Source: Streptomyces antimycoticus (GTDB lineage: Bacteria; Actinomycetota; Actinomycetes; Streptomycetales; Streptomycetaceae). From it: DNA of 64,000 nt. Location: the NCBI RefSeq assembly GCF_005405925.1, contig NZ_BJHV01000001.1, positions 1,364,001-1,428,000 of the forward strand, read 5' to 3'. Every line of letters begins with the position of its first letter. The stretch's first letter is position 1. Below are positions 44,639-53,748 of the stretch, piece after piece. Both the position numbers and the translations under genes were made by a program. Below the pieces are notes generated by a model that was given only the letters and a program-made list of their open reading frames with translations, searched no databases and was not told where the DNA came from.

Positions 44639-45433
44639 GTGCTTGAACGATTCACGGGCAAGACCGTCATCGTCTTTGGTGCCGGTTCCGCCGGCCAAGG
44701 TTGGGGCAACGGCAAGGCGGCGGCGGTCGCTTACGCCCGAGAAGGCGCCACCGTCATCGCGGTCGACCTGCGCGAGGAGGCCGCCACCGAAACCGCCGAG
44801 GTGATCGCGGCGGAAGAAGGTCGGGCCGAGGCGTGGGAGGCCGATATCACTTCCGACGTCGAGGTCGCACACATCGTGGCAGAGGTGATGGCCGCACACG
44901 GACGTATCGACGTGCTGCACAACAATGTCGGGGTCACGCAGATGGGCCGTCTCGAGACACTCACCCCGCAGCAATGGGACCGTTCTCTGGACGTGAATCT
45001 GTCCGGCGTCTTTCGCACGATGAAGGCCGTCCTGCCGGGCATGGTCGAGCGCGGCGCCGGCGCGATCGTGAACGTCTCATCGCTGGCCGGAATGCGCTAC
45101 ACCGGCTATCCCTACCCCGCCTATAGTGCCGCGAAAGCCGCGGTCAACCATCTCACGGCGGTGACCGCACTCGAATACGCCCACACGGGAGTACGTATCA
45201 ATGCCGTAGCGCCAGGTCTGGTCGAGACCCCGCTGATCTTCGAGCAGATCTCCAGCGAATACTCCTCGACCGAGGAGATGCTCGCCGCCCGGCACGCGGC
45301 ATCGCCGACTGGGCGCATGGGCACGGCCTGGGATGTCGCCAATGCCGCCCTCTTCCTGGCGTCGGACCAAGCAGCCTATGTCACCGGCGTTACCATTCCG
45401 GTCGACGGCGGCCTGCATGTCCGCTGCCTGTGA
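44639..45433 (+). CDS. SDR oxidoreductase with GAGSAGQG cofactor motif
   Basis: 264 residues from a GTG at 44639 after GGAGAAGG. The cofactor loop is GAGSAGQGWGNGKA, longer than the usual TGxxxGIG, and the NNAG motif reads NNVG. The catalytic YSAAK and the C-terminal VDGG are normal. It is divergent from the PucR gene across about 110 bases, so it is likely part of the same regulon. Confidence 0.87.
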   Translation: MLERFTGKTVIVFGAGSAGQGWGNGKAAAVAYAREGATVIAVDLREEAATETAEVIAAEEGRAEAWEADITSDVEVAHIVAEVMAAHGRIDVLHNNVGVTQMGRLETLTPQQWDRSLDVNLSGVFRTMKAVLPGMVERGAGAIVNVSSLAGMRYTGYPYPAYSAAKAAVNHLTAVTALEYAHTGVRINAVAPGLVETPLIFEQISSEYSSTEEMLAARHAASPTGRMGTAWDVANAALFLASDQAAYVTGVTIPVDGGLHVRCL

Positions 45434-45857
45434 CACCGACCTCGCTCGCCACACTGGCGCCGTTTCATCCAAGCCTGCACGTGCACCGAAAGGGCCTCTA
45501 CGCGGCGCCCTGGAGGGTCACGGCAGCCTGACCGACGGCGCTTCCGCTGCGACTGGCTATGGCTGCGGGAACATCGTCCCACGTGTGCTGCTCGGTCAGT
45601 GTCCGCGAGGGGCTGTTCAACGAGTCCGTCACTGGCTGGACACGCAGTGGCCGGCTCTGCTCGGGCCCTCCGTCGCCGCATCGTAGCGGCGGCACCGGCG
45701 CGACCTGCGGCAGTGACGCGATGGCGGCGGGCTCCGCCTCGTGCGCACGTCGTCGGGGGCCTCGCGCAGGCGCCGCCCGGCGAGCAGGTGCCGTGGCCTC
45801 GGACATCGATCGCGGACGTCGCCCGCAGCAGCTCTCACTCCGCATGCGCGGCCGGGT
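45434..45857. other. Interval without a recognised gene
   Basis: About 420 bases after the SDR gene. Open frames on both strands lack family motifs and start signals. It precedes a truncated SDR and may contain unrecognisable debris. Confidence 0.45.
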
Positions 45858-46225
45858 GTGCTGCACCTGACCGGGGCGCGGGCGCGCTCGTACAACGCCT
45901 CGAGGCTGGCAAGTGTCGTCCATGCCTCCGAGATCAACCGCCGGACACCGGACACCATGACCGCTGTCGCGTTCCACCCCGGCGCCGTCCGCTCCGGCCT
46001 CGACCGCAACTCCGCACTGATCAGGGCAGCGAAGGCAAGCCGGATCGGTCGGCGCCTGACGCGGTCACCGGAGGAGGGCGCCGAGCCGATCGTCAGAATC
46101 GCCACCACCGACCGCAGCACACTGAGAAACGTCTTCTACAACCGGCTCGAGCCGGAGCCACTGCGCGCCCCCGCCGCGGACGCGGATCTCGCCGCCCGGC
46201 TGAGGCAGCGGGCCCAGAGCTTACC
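45858..46225 (+). pseudogene. C-terminal remnant of an SDR gene
   Basis: In frame, YNASRLASVVHASEINRR is the catalytic Tyr-x3-Lys region with Lys changed to Arg. MTAVAFHPGAVRSGLDRNS and RSPEEGAEPIVRIAT follow, as in retinol-dehydrogenase-type SDRs. The whole Rossmann half is missing and there is no start, so the fragment of about 120 codons is dead. Confidence 0.75.
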
Positions 46226-46273
46226 CACGCATCGGTATAACAGCCCCTACCCAGGCCGGCGGCCCCGCCATCG

Positions 46274-46321
46274 TCTCGCGGTCTCGCGGTCTCGCGGTCT
46301 CGCGGTCTCGCGGTCTCGCGG
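46274..46321. repeat. Six tandem copies of TCTCGCGG
   Basis: A perfect 8-bp unit repeated six times between the SDR remnant and the convergent NTF2-like gene. The unit is not a multiple of three and lies outside genes. Copy number is likely variable. Confidence 0.9.
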
Positions 46322-46377
46322 TCCGATGTTGCCGGCCTCGCATCTCAGCGCAGGCTCTCGTCCCCATCTTGAGTGTT

Positions 46378-46782
46378 TCAGGCTCCGGCGATGCTCCGGC
46401 CCGGCATCGGCTCCGCGAGCGCGGCCCGCCAGGCCGGCACGCCGAAGGGCTCGGCGAAGTACTGCGTCTCGTGCGCCACGTACTGGTCGGCGAATTCCAT
46501 GATGCTCACCGAGTACGAAGGCACACCGTCGTAGGTGATGAGGCATTCGCTCACCCACAGATTAGCATGGCCGGTGATCCGCTGGACGGTGAAGTGTCGG
46601 CCGGCCGGGTGCCCACCGCGTTGCGCCGAGATCGCCGCGCGGCCCCGGAACCGCTCACCCGACTGCGGGTAGTCCAGGATCGCGTCCGTGGCGTAGATGG
46701 CGTGCTCGGCTTCGGTGTTCCCGCGTTCGGAGGCCCGCCAATGCTCCTCGATCGCGGCCTTGGTCCGGGAGTCAGCATCCAT
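46378..46782 (-). CDS. NTF2-like/SnoaL-type protein
   Basis: 134 residues from the ATG at 46780-46782 with GGAAGGG upstream. The cone-shaped NTF2 fold is indicated by AIEEHWRASERGNTEAEHAIYATDAILDYP, GERFRGRAAI and EFADQYVAHETQYFAEPF. Members include polyketide cyclases, isomerases and proteins with no known activity. Function not assignable; it stands alone between repeats and a truncated TetR gene. Confidence 0.8.
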   Translation of the reverse strand: MDADSRTKAAIEEHWRASERGNTEAEHAIYATDAILDYPQSGERFRGRAAISAQRGGHPAGRHFTVQRITGHANLWVSECLITYDGVPSYSVSIMEFADQYVAHETQYFAEPFGVPAWRAALAEPMPGRSIAGA

Positions 46783-46951
46783 GGCACCGCCCTTCCGTGG
46801 CGGTGACAGCCTAGGCACTCCGGGCCACAGCCGGCCCGAGGCCGGGCGGATCTGGGTTCGCCAAGTCCTCCCTCTGGGCGTATCAGAGGGTGGCAGCCGT
46901 CCACCGTGGCAACGGCGTCGAGTGTGTCCCAGGGTGCGGCCTCGCGGGTCT

Positions 46952-47395
46952 CTAACCGAGCTGGGCGCGTCGGCAGGTCCCGGTGAATACGCGGCCGAGG
47001 TGGTCGTCCAGCGCGGCGAGGATCGCCGGTTTCGGTGTGCCGTCGGGGTCGATGTGCGTGTGCAGGGCGAGTCCTTCGGCGAACGCGACGATGCCCAGGG
47101 CCTGGTCGGCCGCGTCGATCCCCTGAGCGACCTCGCCGCATACCGTGCCATTTTTGATGGCTTGGGCGACACGTGAGCGGATGCCCACGAGGGTCTCTCT
47201 CTGGACGCCGGCAAGGCGGGCGTTGTGCGCGGCCTGGTCTGCGAAGGCGAGACGGACCAGGAATTCGGCGCGGCGGGCGTCGTCGAGCGGTATGAGCTCG
47301 GTCAGCGCCTGCCGCAGCATCTCGGCGATGGTGCGGCCCTCGGCCTCGCCTCGGTTCACCAGCTCGTCCGAACACGAGGTACTCGACGAACTCAT
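46952..47395 (-). pseudogene. TetR-type ligand domain lacking its DNA-binding part
   Basis: The 147-codon frame begins near SDELVNRGEAEGRTI and continues with PLDDARRAEFLVRLAFADQAA, a BetI-type C-terminal domain. The helix-turn-helix that should precede it is absent, and no frame upstream supplies it. Either the N-terminus was deleted or the ORF expresses a ligand domain alone; I favour a remnant. Confidence 0.7.
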
Positions 47396-47489
47396 GGTCG
47401 TGAACCCTGATCCGCGGGTGGCTGGACAGGTCAGCGGGCAGGTGTGGGTTCGGGTGGAGACGGCCCGCCGGTGCTGGGCGGGGGCGGTG

Positions 47490-48116
47490 CTAGGCGGGGG
47501 CGGGCGCGGCATCCGGAGCCGACGTCTCGACGCGCACACGGGCCACGGTCGCGCCCTGGAGAGTGAGGCATGTCCCTTCGGTGCCAGGAAGGATGGTGTC
47601 GAAACGCTCCAGCCGTCGGCCGTCGAGCGCGACGATCCCGTCGAGGACCACCAGAGCGGTGGCGAACGCGGCCGAGACCGACGACTGCGCGTCGCCCCCG
47701 AGGAGGTCGAGGCTGCCGCGGATGCCGCTGCGCACCATGAGGTTGAGCGCCCGCGCCATGCCGTGAACAGCGGTCGTGGCCACTTCGGCGGTCCCGCCGA
47801 ACGTGACGATCTGGGTGTACCGCAGATCGTGGACGACACCGTCGATGGACAACTGAAGGGGCACGGGGGCGGCCGACAGCAGATGGCGCTCCATCCCCGG
47901 AAAGGGTGAGAAGGGGCCGGTGTCCTCGATGTCCGCGAGGCTCAGCCGCCACGCGACCGTCTCCGGGGCATCTGCGGCGGGCTCACGGTGGATCTCGCGG
48001 GTCCAGCCTCGTCCGTTGGCCCACCGCTGTGGTTCGAGCGTGTCCATCGGGATGATGTGTGCGGTGTCCGCCGAGCCGTTTCCCGGTTCTCCGGAGGGCT
48101 TCTTCGGTGATTGCAT
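47490..48116 (-). CDS. HutD/Ves family protein
   Basis: 208 residues from the ATG at 48114-48116; an ATG at 48224 would add 36. The bicupin HutD fold shows NGRGWTREIHREP, WRLSLADIEDTGPFSPFPGMERHL, and a late LERFDTILPG. HutD-type proteins are linked to histidine use or its regulation and may bind formylglutamate. No hut genes are adjacent. Confidence 0.83.
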   Translation of the reverse strand: MQSPKKPSGEPGNGSADTAHIIPMDTLEPQRWANGRGWTREIHREPAADAPETVAWRLSLADIEDTGPFSPFPGMERHLLSAAPVPLQLSIDGVVHDLRYTQIVTFGGTAEVATTAVHGMARALNLMVRSGIRGSLDLLGGDAQSSVSAAFATALVVLDGIVALDGRRLERFDTILPGTEGTCLTLQGATVARVRVETSAPDAAPAPA

Positions 48117-48474
48117 GTCGAGTTCGTCTCCATCCCGTCCGGCCTGGCCGATCGGGTTCAGCGGCAGGAGGGTCGGGGGTGCGGCTTCGGTCGGGGGAAG
48201 TACGGGGGTGGTGCGGGTGTTCATCCTGCGCAGGGTCAGTATCCGGCAGTGCCCAGGTAGGGGTGGGTCCCGTCCAGGCCAGGGTTCGACCTGCCCATTT
48301 TCCTCGGCCGGCCGCGCGAGGCCGAAGAGTGCCGCGCACGACGGCCCCGCGTACGTCCGCCCGGCCCGGCCGAAGAAGCTCACGGGTGAGGACCGGCGCG
48401 GTCTGACCGCCCGCTTCCGCGGGGCACTTCGATATTCGATCGCGTGAGACGGAGGTGGCTGCCAGGCTGCGTCC

Positions 48475-49029
48475 ATGGATCACGCGGAAGTGCTCCTCAT
48501 CGGAGGGCGGGCCGGGGTCGGCAAGACGACGGTGGGGTGGGAGGTTTCGGCGTTGCTCCGAGGTGCGGCGGTCCCCCACGCAGTCATCGACGGTGACTTC
48601 ATGGGGCAGGTGCATCCAGCTCCGGAAGCAGATCCACACCGTGCGGAGATCACTGAAAGCAATCTGACTGCGGTGTGGACGAACTACGCCCGCCGCGGCT
48701 ACCGGCGTCTGATCTATACGAACACACTGAGCGTGGTGCCCGAGGCGACCGGCATGTTCGAGCGGGCCATGGGCAGCGGGGTGCGGATCGTGCGGGTTCT
48801 TCTCACGGCCACCGACACGACCACCCGGGAACGGCTGGAGCACCGGGAAATCGGCTCGGAACTGGAGACCGAGTGGGAGAGCAGTACCCGTAAGGCACGG
48901 TTGCTGGACCAGCGGGCCCCCGCGGACGCGGTGCGGGTGGCGACGGACGGGCGGGCTGTCGCGGACATCGCGCGCGACGTGGTGGCCGCCACCGGCTGGG
49001 CCGAGCGGCACTCCACGAGCAGGCCGTGA
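48475..49029 (+). CDS. P-loop kinase-like protein
   Basis: 184 residues. Walker A GGRAGVGKTT at about 10-19, a VIDGDFM motif (Walker B-like or acceptor site) and a C-terminal REIGSELETEWESSTRKA lid region. It resembles small nucleotide or adenylylsulfate-type kinases (AAA_33). Substrate unknown. Divergent from HutD across about 360 bases. Confidence 0.83.
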   Translation: MDHAEVLLIGGRAGVGKTTVGWEVSALLRGAAVPHAVIDGDFMGQVHPAPEADPHRAEITESNLTAVWTNYARRGYRRLIYTNTLSVVPEATGMFERAMGSGVRIVRVLLTATDTTTRERLEHREIGSELETEWESSTRKARLLDQRAPADAVRVATDGRAVADIARDVVAATGWAERHSTSRP

Positions 49030-49129
49030 TCAGATCGGCGGACCGGTGCGGCGGTGGCCGCGGCGGACTGCTGATCATCGGTGTGTGAAGGCTGCGACCC
49101 CGAGATCCAGGCGCAGGCGGCGGACCACC

Positions 49130-49350
49130 TCGCCCGGCAGAGGGTGCGGGTGACCGGGCAGCCGGTCGGGGCTGCCGCATGGCAGCAGGTGCCCTCGACG
49201 TACCTCGTCTGCGCCCAGGACCGGGGCACCCGCCGCGGCTGCAGCGGGAGTTCGCCCGCCGGGCCGGCAGCGTCGTCGAGTTCGACGCCGGCCACCACCC
49301 GTTCCTGTCCCAGCCTGACGCGGTCCGGGACCTGCTGCTGAGCCTGTGAC
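49130..49350 (+). pseudogene. C-terminal fragment of an alpha/beta hydrolase
   Basis: QVPSTYLVCAQDRGT, and in the next frame LQREFARRAGSVVEFDAGHHPFLSQP, are the last strands and the catalytic His of an alpha/beta hydrolase. A one-base indel near 49230 separates the two parts. Roughly 70 codons of a gene normally of 230 remain, without the nucleophile. The rest of 49030-49555 has no supported gene. Confidence 0.7.
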
Positions 49351-49555
49351 GGCAGCCGCGGGCGAGCCGGGCCGGCGATCCGAGGGCCAGGAGGCCGCCG
49401 TGAAGCCCGGGCACCGGCGGCACCGCCATCCGCACCGCACCGAGGTCCGGATGGCGCTGCTGAAAGGCGCCGGGATCGGCGGCTCCGCATCACTCGCTGC
49501 TCCGCCGAGCGCCCGAAACGGGCTTCCTCAATAAGGTCCCCGTTGGAAGGAGCGG

Positions 49556-50017
49556 TCAGGCCGCGCGCGTCAGCTCGATCCGGCCGAACAGGAGGGCATA
49601 GCCGGAGGGAAGCTGGGCGAGGATACGGTCCACCAGGCCGTCTCCCGCGAGTTGCGTGACGACCTTGAGGACGGAGCCGGCGTCCCAGCGAGCGGTGGCA
49701 GGAGTGCCGCCCACCCGGGTGGCGAGGTCCTTGACGAAGCCCCAGCCGGTGAGGGGCTCGGGGGCGGGGATCTGGTCGGCGAGCGCCCGGGCCGCCTCCA
49801 CGGGCAGCCGGGCGGCGAGGTCGACCCGCTCGTCGCCGGTGAGCTGCCGGCCCAGGCCGGCGAGCACGGCACGGACGACCGTCTCGGCCCGTTCACGGGT
49901 GGGGTAGGCCCCTTCGTAGCGGACCTTCTCCAGCATCTGGTCGAACGTCATCTCCGCTGCGGTCGGGGCGTATTCGGACTGGACCGGCATGGCTGGGTCG
50001 ATTGCCTTTCTCGTCAT
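49556..50017 (-). CDS. DUF2267 protein
   Basis: 153 residues; an ATG at 49990 is an alternative start. Helical DUF2267 features: FDQMLEKVRYEGAYPTRERAETVVRAVLAGLGRQLTGDERVDLAARLP. The family function is unknown, but such genes are often near stress genes, and this one lies beside hsp18. Confidence 0.85.
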   Translation of the reverse strand: MTRKAIDPAMPVQSEYAPTAAEMTFDQMLEKVRYEGAYPTRERAETVVRAVLAGLGRQLTGDERVDLAARLPVEAARALADQIPAPEPLTGWGFVKDLATRVGGTPATARWDAGSVLKVVTQLAGDGLVDRILAQLPSGYALLFGRIELTRAA

Positions 50018-50179
50018 GCTTGCTTGTCATGATGGTGTGCGCGAGTGATCGCGGAGATCGGGCGGAGGGCGGGAGAGGGTCGGGCGGAGGCCATGGAGGG
50101 CGGGGCAGAGGACGGGAAGGGAGCGCCCGGCCTTCCTGGCGTCCTCCGCCCGCGATGGTGAACCCCCTGGCCCCCTGGG

Positions 50180-50614
50180 TCAGCTCCTGATTTGCTTGCG
50201 CCCGGCGCCCTCGCCGATGGCGATCTTGCGGGGCTTGGCCCGCTCGGCGATGGGGATGCGCAGCGTCAGGACACCGGCTTCGTAGTCTGCCTCGATGCGT
50301 TCGGTGTCGAGGGTGTCGGCCAGCATCAGCTGGCGGGAGAAGACCCCGAGAGGCCGCTCGGACAGCTCCATCTGCACGTCGTCGGCCTTGGCGATCGGCC
50401 GCCGCTCCGCCTTGACGGTGAGCATGTTCCGCTCGACATCGATATCGATCGCATCGGTCGAGACGCCGGGGAGGTCGAGGGCGATCACATAGTCGTCGCC
50501 CTCACGGTAGGCGTCCATCGGCATGGTGGACGGCCTCGACCAAGTGCCGGACGAACCCATGAGCTGCTGAGTGAGCCGGTCAAGCTCGCGGAACGGGTCG
50601 GTGCGCATCAACAT
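50180..50614 (-). CDS. hsp18: Small heat-shock protein Hsp18
   Basis: 144 residues from the ATG at 50612-50614 with GGAGG. An ATP-independent holdase chaperone. The alpha-crystallin domain spans about 35-130 (YVIALDLPGVSTDAIDIDV through ADYEAGVLTLRIPI), including the C-terminal IPI-type motif. It is divergent from rheA, and a TGTCATC-N5-GATGACA operator lies between them, as described for hsp18 of Streptomyces albus. Confidence 0.93.
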   Translation of the reverse strand: MLMRTDPFRELDRLTQQLMGSSGTWSRPSTMPMDAYREGDDYVIALDLPGVSTDAIDIDVERNMLTVKAERRPIAKADDVQMELSERPLGVFSRQLMLADTLDTERIEADYEAGVLTLRIPIAERAKPRKIAIGEGAGRKQIRS

Positions 50615-50689
50615 CGTGAAACACCTCCACTGTGCTTGTGTCCTTTGGGCGGTACCGCCAATGCGCTGTAACCTGCTTCCGTTGTAGCA

Positions 50690-50735
50690 TGTCATCGGAA
50701 CGATGACAAATGATTCTGTCGTCCATTCGATGACG
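50690..50735. promoter_or_regulatory. RheA operator and a second, imperfect copy
   Basis: TGTCATCG-GAA-CGATGACA (50690-50708) is perfect and matches the published RheA site TGTCATC-N5-GATGACA. A weaker copy, TGTCGTCC-ATT-CGATGACG, lies at 50717-50735, 27 bases on, next to the rheA start. The pair would control both divergent genes. Confidence 0.85.
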
Positions 50736-50750
50736 AAGGAGGGACACGCC

Positions 50751-51428
50751 ATGGCCAGCCCGGAGGAGACTCACGAACCCGGCCCCCACTCCGCCCCCAC
50801 GTCGTTCCCTGCCACCTCGGCGGCGCTGGAGGCCATCAACGAGGTCGTGCGCACCGCCACCGCCCCACCAGGCCGAGGCCCGGAGCCACCCCGGACCAGC
50901 TCGGAGCAGGCCCTGGCCGCGCTGTTGCTGCTGCGGGAGGTCAGGGACCGGCTCGCCGGGTGGGAGCCGTGGCTGATCGAGACGGCTCGCGAGGCGGGCG
51001 CCAGCTGGGCCGAGCTCGCGCATCCCCTGGGCGTGGCGAGCCGCCAGGCGGCCGAGCGTCGATACCTGCGCGTACGGCCCGGAACCCCCGGTGCCACCGG
51101 CGAGCAGCGAGTGCAGGCCACCCGTGACCGCCGCGCCGCCGACCGCACCGTCACCTCATGGGCCCGGGGCAACGCAGCCGATCTGCGTCGGCTCGCCGGG
51201 CAAGTCACCGCCCTCACCGATCTGCCCGCCGAGGCCCGCGACCACATCGCCCGACTGGCGGACGCCCTCGCCCACGACGACGCCGCCCAGCTCGTCGCTC
51301 CGCTCGCCGAAGCCCATCAGCACCTGACAGCACGTCATGTCGACCTCGCGGACCGCGTCGACACCGTGGCCCGCCACGCCGACGAGCTGCGGCAAGCGAG
51401 CGGCGACCAGCGGCGCGGCACGGCCTGA
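50751..51428 (+). CDS. rheA: Hsp18 repressor RheA
   Basis: 225 residues from the ATG at 50751 with AAGGAGGG; the upstream ATG at 50703 would lie inside the operator. In Streptomyces albus RheA is a temperature-sensing repressor of hsp18 and of itself, encoded divergently, as here. The middle region (REVRDRLAGWEPWLIETAREAGASWAELAHPLGVASRQAAERRYL) contains the probable helix-turn-helix. The C-terminal half is helical and charged. Confidence 0.88.
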   Translation: MASPEETHEPGPHSAPTSFPATSAALEAINEVVRTATAPPGRGPEPPRTSSEQALAALLLLREVRDRLAGWEPWLIETAREAGASWAELAHPLGVASRQAAERRYLRVRPGTPGATGEQRVQATRDRRAADRTVTSWARGNAADLRRLAGQVTALTDLPAEARDHIARLADALAHDDAAQLVAPLAEAHQHLTARHVDLADRVDTVARHADELRQASGDQRRGTA

Positions 51429-51528
51429 CCCCTCCCCGAGTCGGCCGATGCGCCGTCGGGACCCGCGCCGGAGGCGCTCGGCTACGCGACAACCAGAGGC
51501 GCCGTCGCGGCCTTCCAGGAGGAGCGGC

Positions 51529-52158
51529 TCATCGTCGCTGCCGGGAATCCGCGTCGGCGTCGGCCGCTACTTGGCGCAGCGTGCGCCGCGTCCGTACGGA
51601 CCTGGCCCGGGCCGGATCGGGGGTGCGGCACCGGGAGCCATGCGTGTCGCCCTTCTTCACCAGGAGCCATGCTTCCCGCTCCGTGCCCTGACGGATGCGG
51701 GTGAGCGCGTAGCCGCCGTGAAGTTTGTGGCCGCGCAACTGGAACGAGGCGTGGCCGCGTTCCAGGGCTTCGGCGAACGGGATCTCCTTGCCCTCGCGGT
51801 CCGCCGAGGTGCTGCGATACGTCCCCTCGTCCCAAAGGATCACGGTGCCCGCTCCGTACTCGCCTTCGGCGATGGTGCCCTCGAAGTCGGCGTATTCGAG
51901 CGGATGGTCTTCGGTGGGCATGGCGAGCCTCTTGTCGTGCGGATCGCCGGAAGGCCCCTTGGGGACGGCCCACGATTTGAGGACGCCGTCCACCTCGAGC
52001 CTGAAGTCGAAGTGGGTGGTGGTGGCGTCATGGATCTGCACGACGAAGGAGGGCTGAGCGCCTCCGTGCTCGCCACGGCTCACGCCGCCCTTCGGCTCCG
52101 CCGACTTCGCGAAGTCCCGCTTGCCGCGGTATTCCTCAAGATCATCGGTGGCCGGCAT
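51529..52158 (-). CDS. LigD-type 3'-phosphoesterase domain protein
   Basis: 209 residues. The stand-alone 3'-phosphoesterase domain of bacterial NHEJ ligase D: FVVQIHDATTTHFDFRLEVDG with the metal-binding His/Asp residues, LKSWAVPKGPS, and GEYGAGTVILWDEGTY. It trims 3'-phosphate or ribonucleotide ends during repair. No Ku or ligase gene is adjacent. The C-terminal 35 residues are basic and low in complexity. Confidence 0.9.
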   Translation of the reverse strand: MPATDDLEEYRGKRDFAKSAEPKGGVSRGEHGGAQPSFVVQIHDATTTHFDFRLEVDGVLKSWAVPKGPSGDPHDKRLAMPTEDHPLEYADFEGTIAEGEYGAGTVILWDEGTYRSTSADREGKEIPFAEALERGHASFQLRGHKLHGGYALTRIRQGTEREAWLLVKKGDTHGSRCRTPDPARARSVRTRRTLRQVAADADADSRQRR

Positions 52159-52413
52159 GGTTCCTCCCTTCCGGCGCGGGGTCCGCCGGGCAGGTACCCA
52201 CCCGATTCCACGCTACGCGGGCGCATGGGTGGAGTCGGCTCCGCGAGGGCCAAGCGATCACCGTTGTCACTGGCGGGGCGTCCAGGACCGGCACGGCGGC
52301 GAGATATCGGCGCAGGTCGGCGCCGGCGGGCTCGGGGATGATCACGGTGGCACGGCCGAGCGCGAATCGAAGTCGGGGCTGCTTCGTGTTCGTACCGGCC
52401 GTGAGGCGGTGGG

Positions 52414-52707
52414 CTAGTCCCCGCCGACGGGGCAACGCCGGCCGTTGTACCAGGCGTTGCGGATCGACAGCGTGGATCCGAGCTTGGTCGTGCCAGGGCC
52501 CACGCACCGGTAGTCGTCGGGCCAGTTGGGGATGTCGATCCGGATCTCGACCCAGGTGCCGGTGTCCCCGGCGCAGTGGTTGTAGTAGGCGGTTCCGGTC
52601 CGGGCGAAGAAGCCGCACGGGTCGCTTGCCGCAGCGGCGGGCTGGGCTGCCGCCAGTCCGGCTGATCCGATCAGTGCCGCAGCAAGGGCGGCGCGCAGGA
52701 CACGCAT
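52414..52707 (-). CDS. Small secreted DUF6355-type protein
   Basis: 97 residues from the ATG at 52705-52707. A signal peptide ends near AAAA-SDP. The mature domain of about 70 residues has four cysteines (CGFFARTGTAYYNHC, RCVGPGTTKLG, RRC) probably forming disulfides, matching the DUF6355 family. Function unknown. The 52159-52413 interval upstream of the phosphoesterase gene has only an unrecognised minus-strand frame. Confidence 0.75.
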   Translation of the reverse strand: MRVLRAALAAALIGSAGLAAAQPAAAASDPCGFFARTGTAYYNHCAGDTGTWVEIRIDIPNWPDDYRCVGPGTTKLGSTLSIRNAWYNGRRCPVGGD

Positions 52708-53011
52708 CGGGTCCCCCATGGTCGTCTCGGAATGGACACGGGCAGGCTAGCCGTCGCCTGGTGCCGCGTTTACCGCAATTACCTGACGAGTCGGGAAAAG
52801 GGTCCGAATGCCACGGCGGGGCGAGGTCATGACGGCCGGTACGACCAACGCCGGGGGATTGCCGTCGTCCTGGGGAACACAGACGTCAGCGGGACGGTGA
52901 CAGGCGCGGCGGCGGATCACGACGCCTGGGCCGGCTCCGGATCCGTTCCCCCGGTCCCGCGTGACCTCTTGATGTGTTGTCGGCTGGTGGTGAGGCGACG
53001 GAGGGGACCGG

Positions 53012-53250
53012 ATGAGAGGGCGGACGATAGCGGGCGTGGCGGTATCGGGCTGTGTGGCGCTGGTGGAGTGCGGGTGCGGTCCGGAGAAGGCGAAGGAGGA
53101 CACGGACGCGAAGCCTTCGCAGCCGTGCGCACACCCGACAAGATCGAAATGCCGGCCGCAGCGGTCAGAGCCTCCGCCACCTTCTCCGACAATGACCTCG
53201 GCAGCTACACCCTGGAGTACCTCAAGAACGATGGGTACATCACCGACTGA
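53012..53250 (+). CDS. Small lipoprotein, frameshifted
   Basis: An ATG after GGAGGGGACCGG opens a signal peptide (IAGVAVSGCVALVECGC) with a cysteine suitable for lipidation, then a charged stretch. The credible C-terminus (ASATFSDNDLGSYTLEYLKNDGYITD) is in the next frame and ends at 53250. Reading both as one gene needs one extra base near 53110-53125. About 79 residues in all. Family not recognised. Confidence 0.5.
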
Positions 53251-53314
53251 AACGATCGCCGCACGGGCCATCTGAGCATCGGCTTCACCAGCACGTGATG
53301 GAGCCGGCACTCAG

Positions 53315-53668
53315 TTACCGACGCCGCGGGCCGAGGACACAGAACTCGTTGCCTTCGGGGTCTGCCATGACAACCCACGGCTGGTCACCCTGACCAATAT
53401 CAACACGCTGTGCGCCATGCGCCTCAAGGCGAGCCACCTCGGCGTCCTGATCATCGGGCACAAAGTCGAGATGCAGTCGGCTCTTGGCCTTCTTGGGCTC
53501 ATCAAGCAGGACGAATTCCAACCCCGGCAGGCGATCCGGCTCCGGGCGGATGGCGAACTCCACGTCGGAGGAGTGGACCACAACCCAACCAAGAGCCTCG
53601 GCCCACCACTGCCCCAGGGTCGCCGGATCCGCGGAGTGAACAATTACGTGTCGCCATTCCAAGGTCAT
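53315..53668 (-). CDS. VOC family (glyoxalase-like) protein
   Basis: 117 residues from the ATG at 53666-53668. Vicinal-oxygen-chelate fold: WRHVIVHSADPATLGQWWAEALGW, LEFVLLDEPK, LHLDFVPDD with metal His/Asp, and WVVMADPEGNEFCVL with the metal Glu. Members isomerise, cleave or bind small molecules, including antibiotics. Activity cannot be assigned. Confidence 0.87.
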   Translation of the reverse strand: MTLEWRHVIVHSADPATLGQWWAEALGWVVVHSSDVEFAIRPEPDRLPGLEFVLLDEPKKAKSRLHLDFVPDDQDAEVARLEAHGAQRVDIGQGDQPWVVMADPEGNEFCVLGPRRR

Positions 53669-53748
53669 CGGCTCAGCGTAGAGCTGACAGGGCTTCGACA
53701 ACAGGATGCGTGTGCCAGCACTGCTTGAGCTCGGCGGACGCGCGCCGG

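Noticed and set aside
46274..46321. Short repeats considered as a CRISPR array
   Set aside because: The 8-bp units are directly adjacent with no spacers and no cas genes nearby; a simple tandem repeat.
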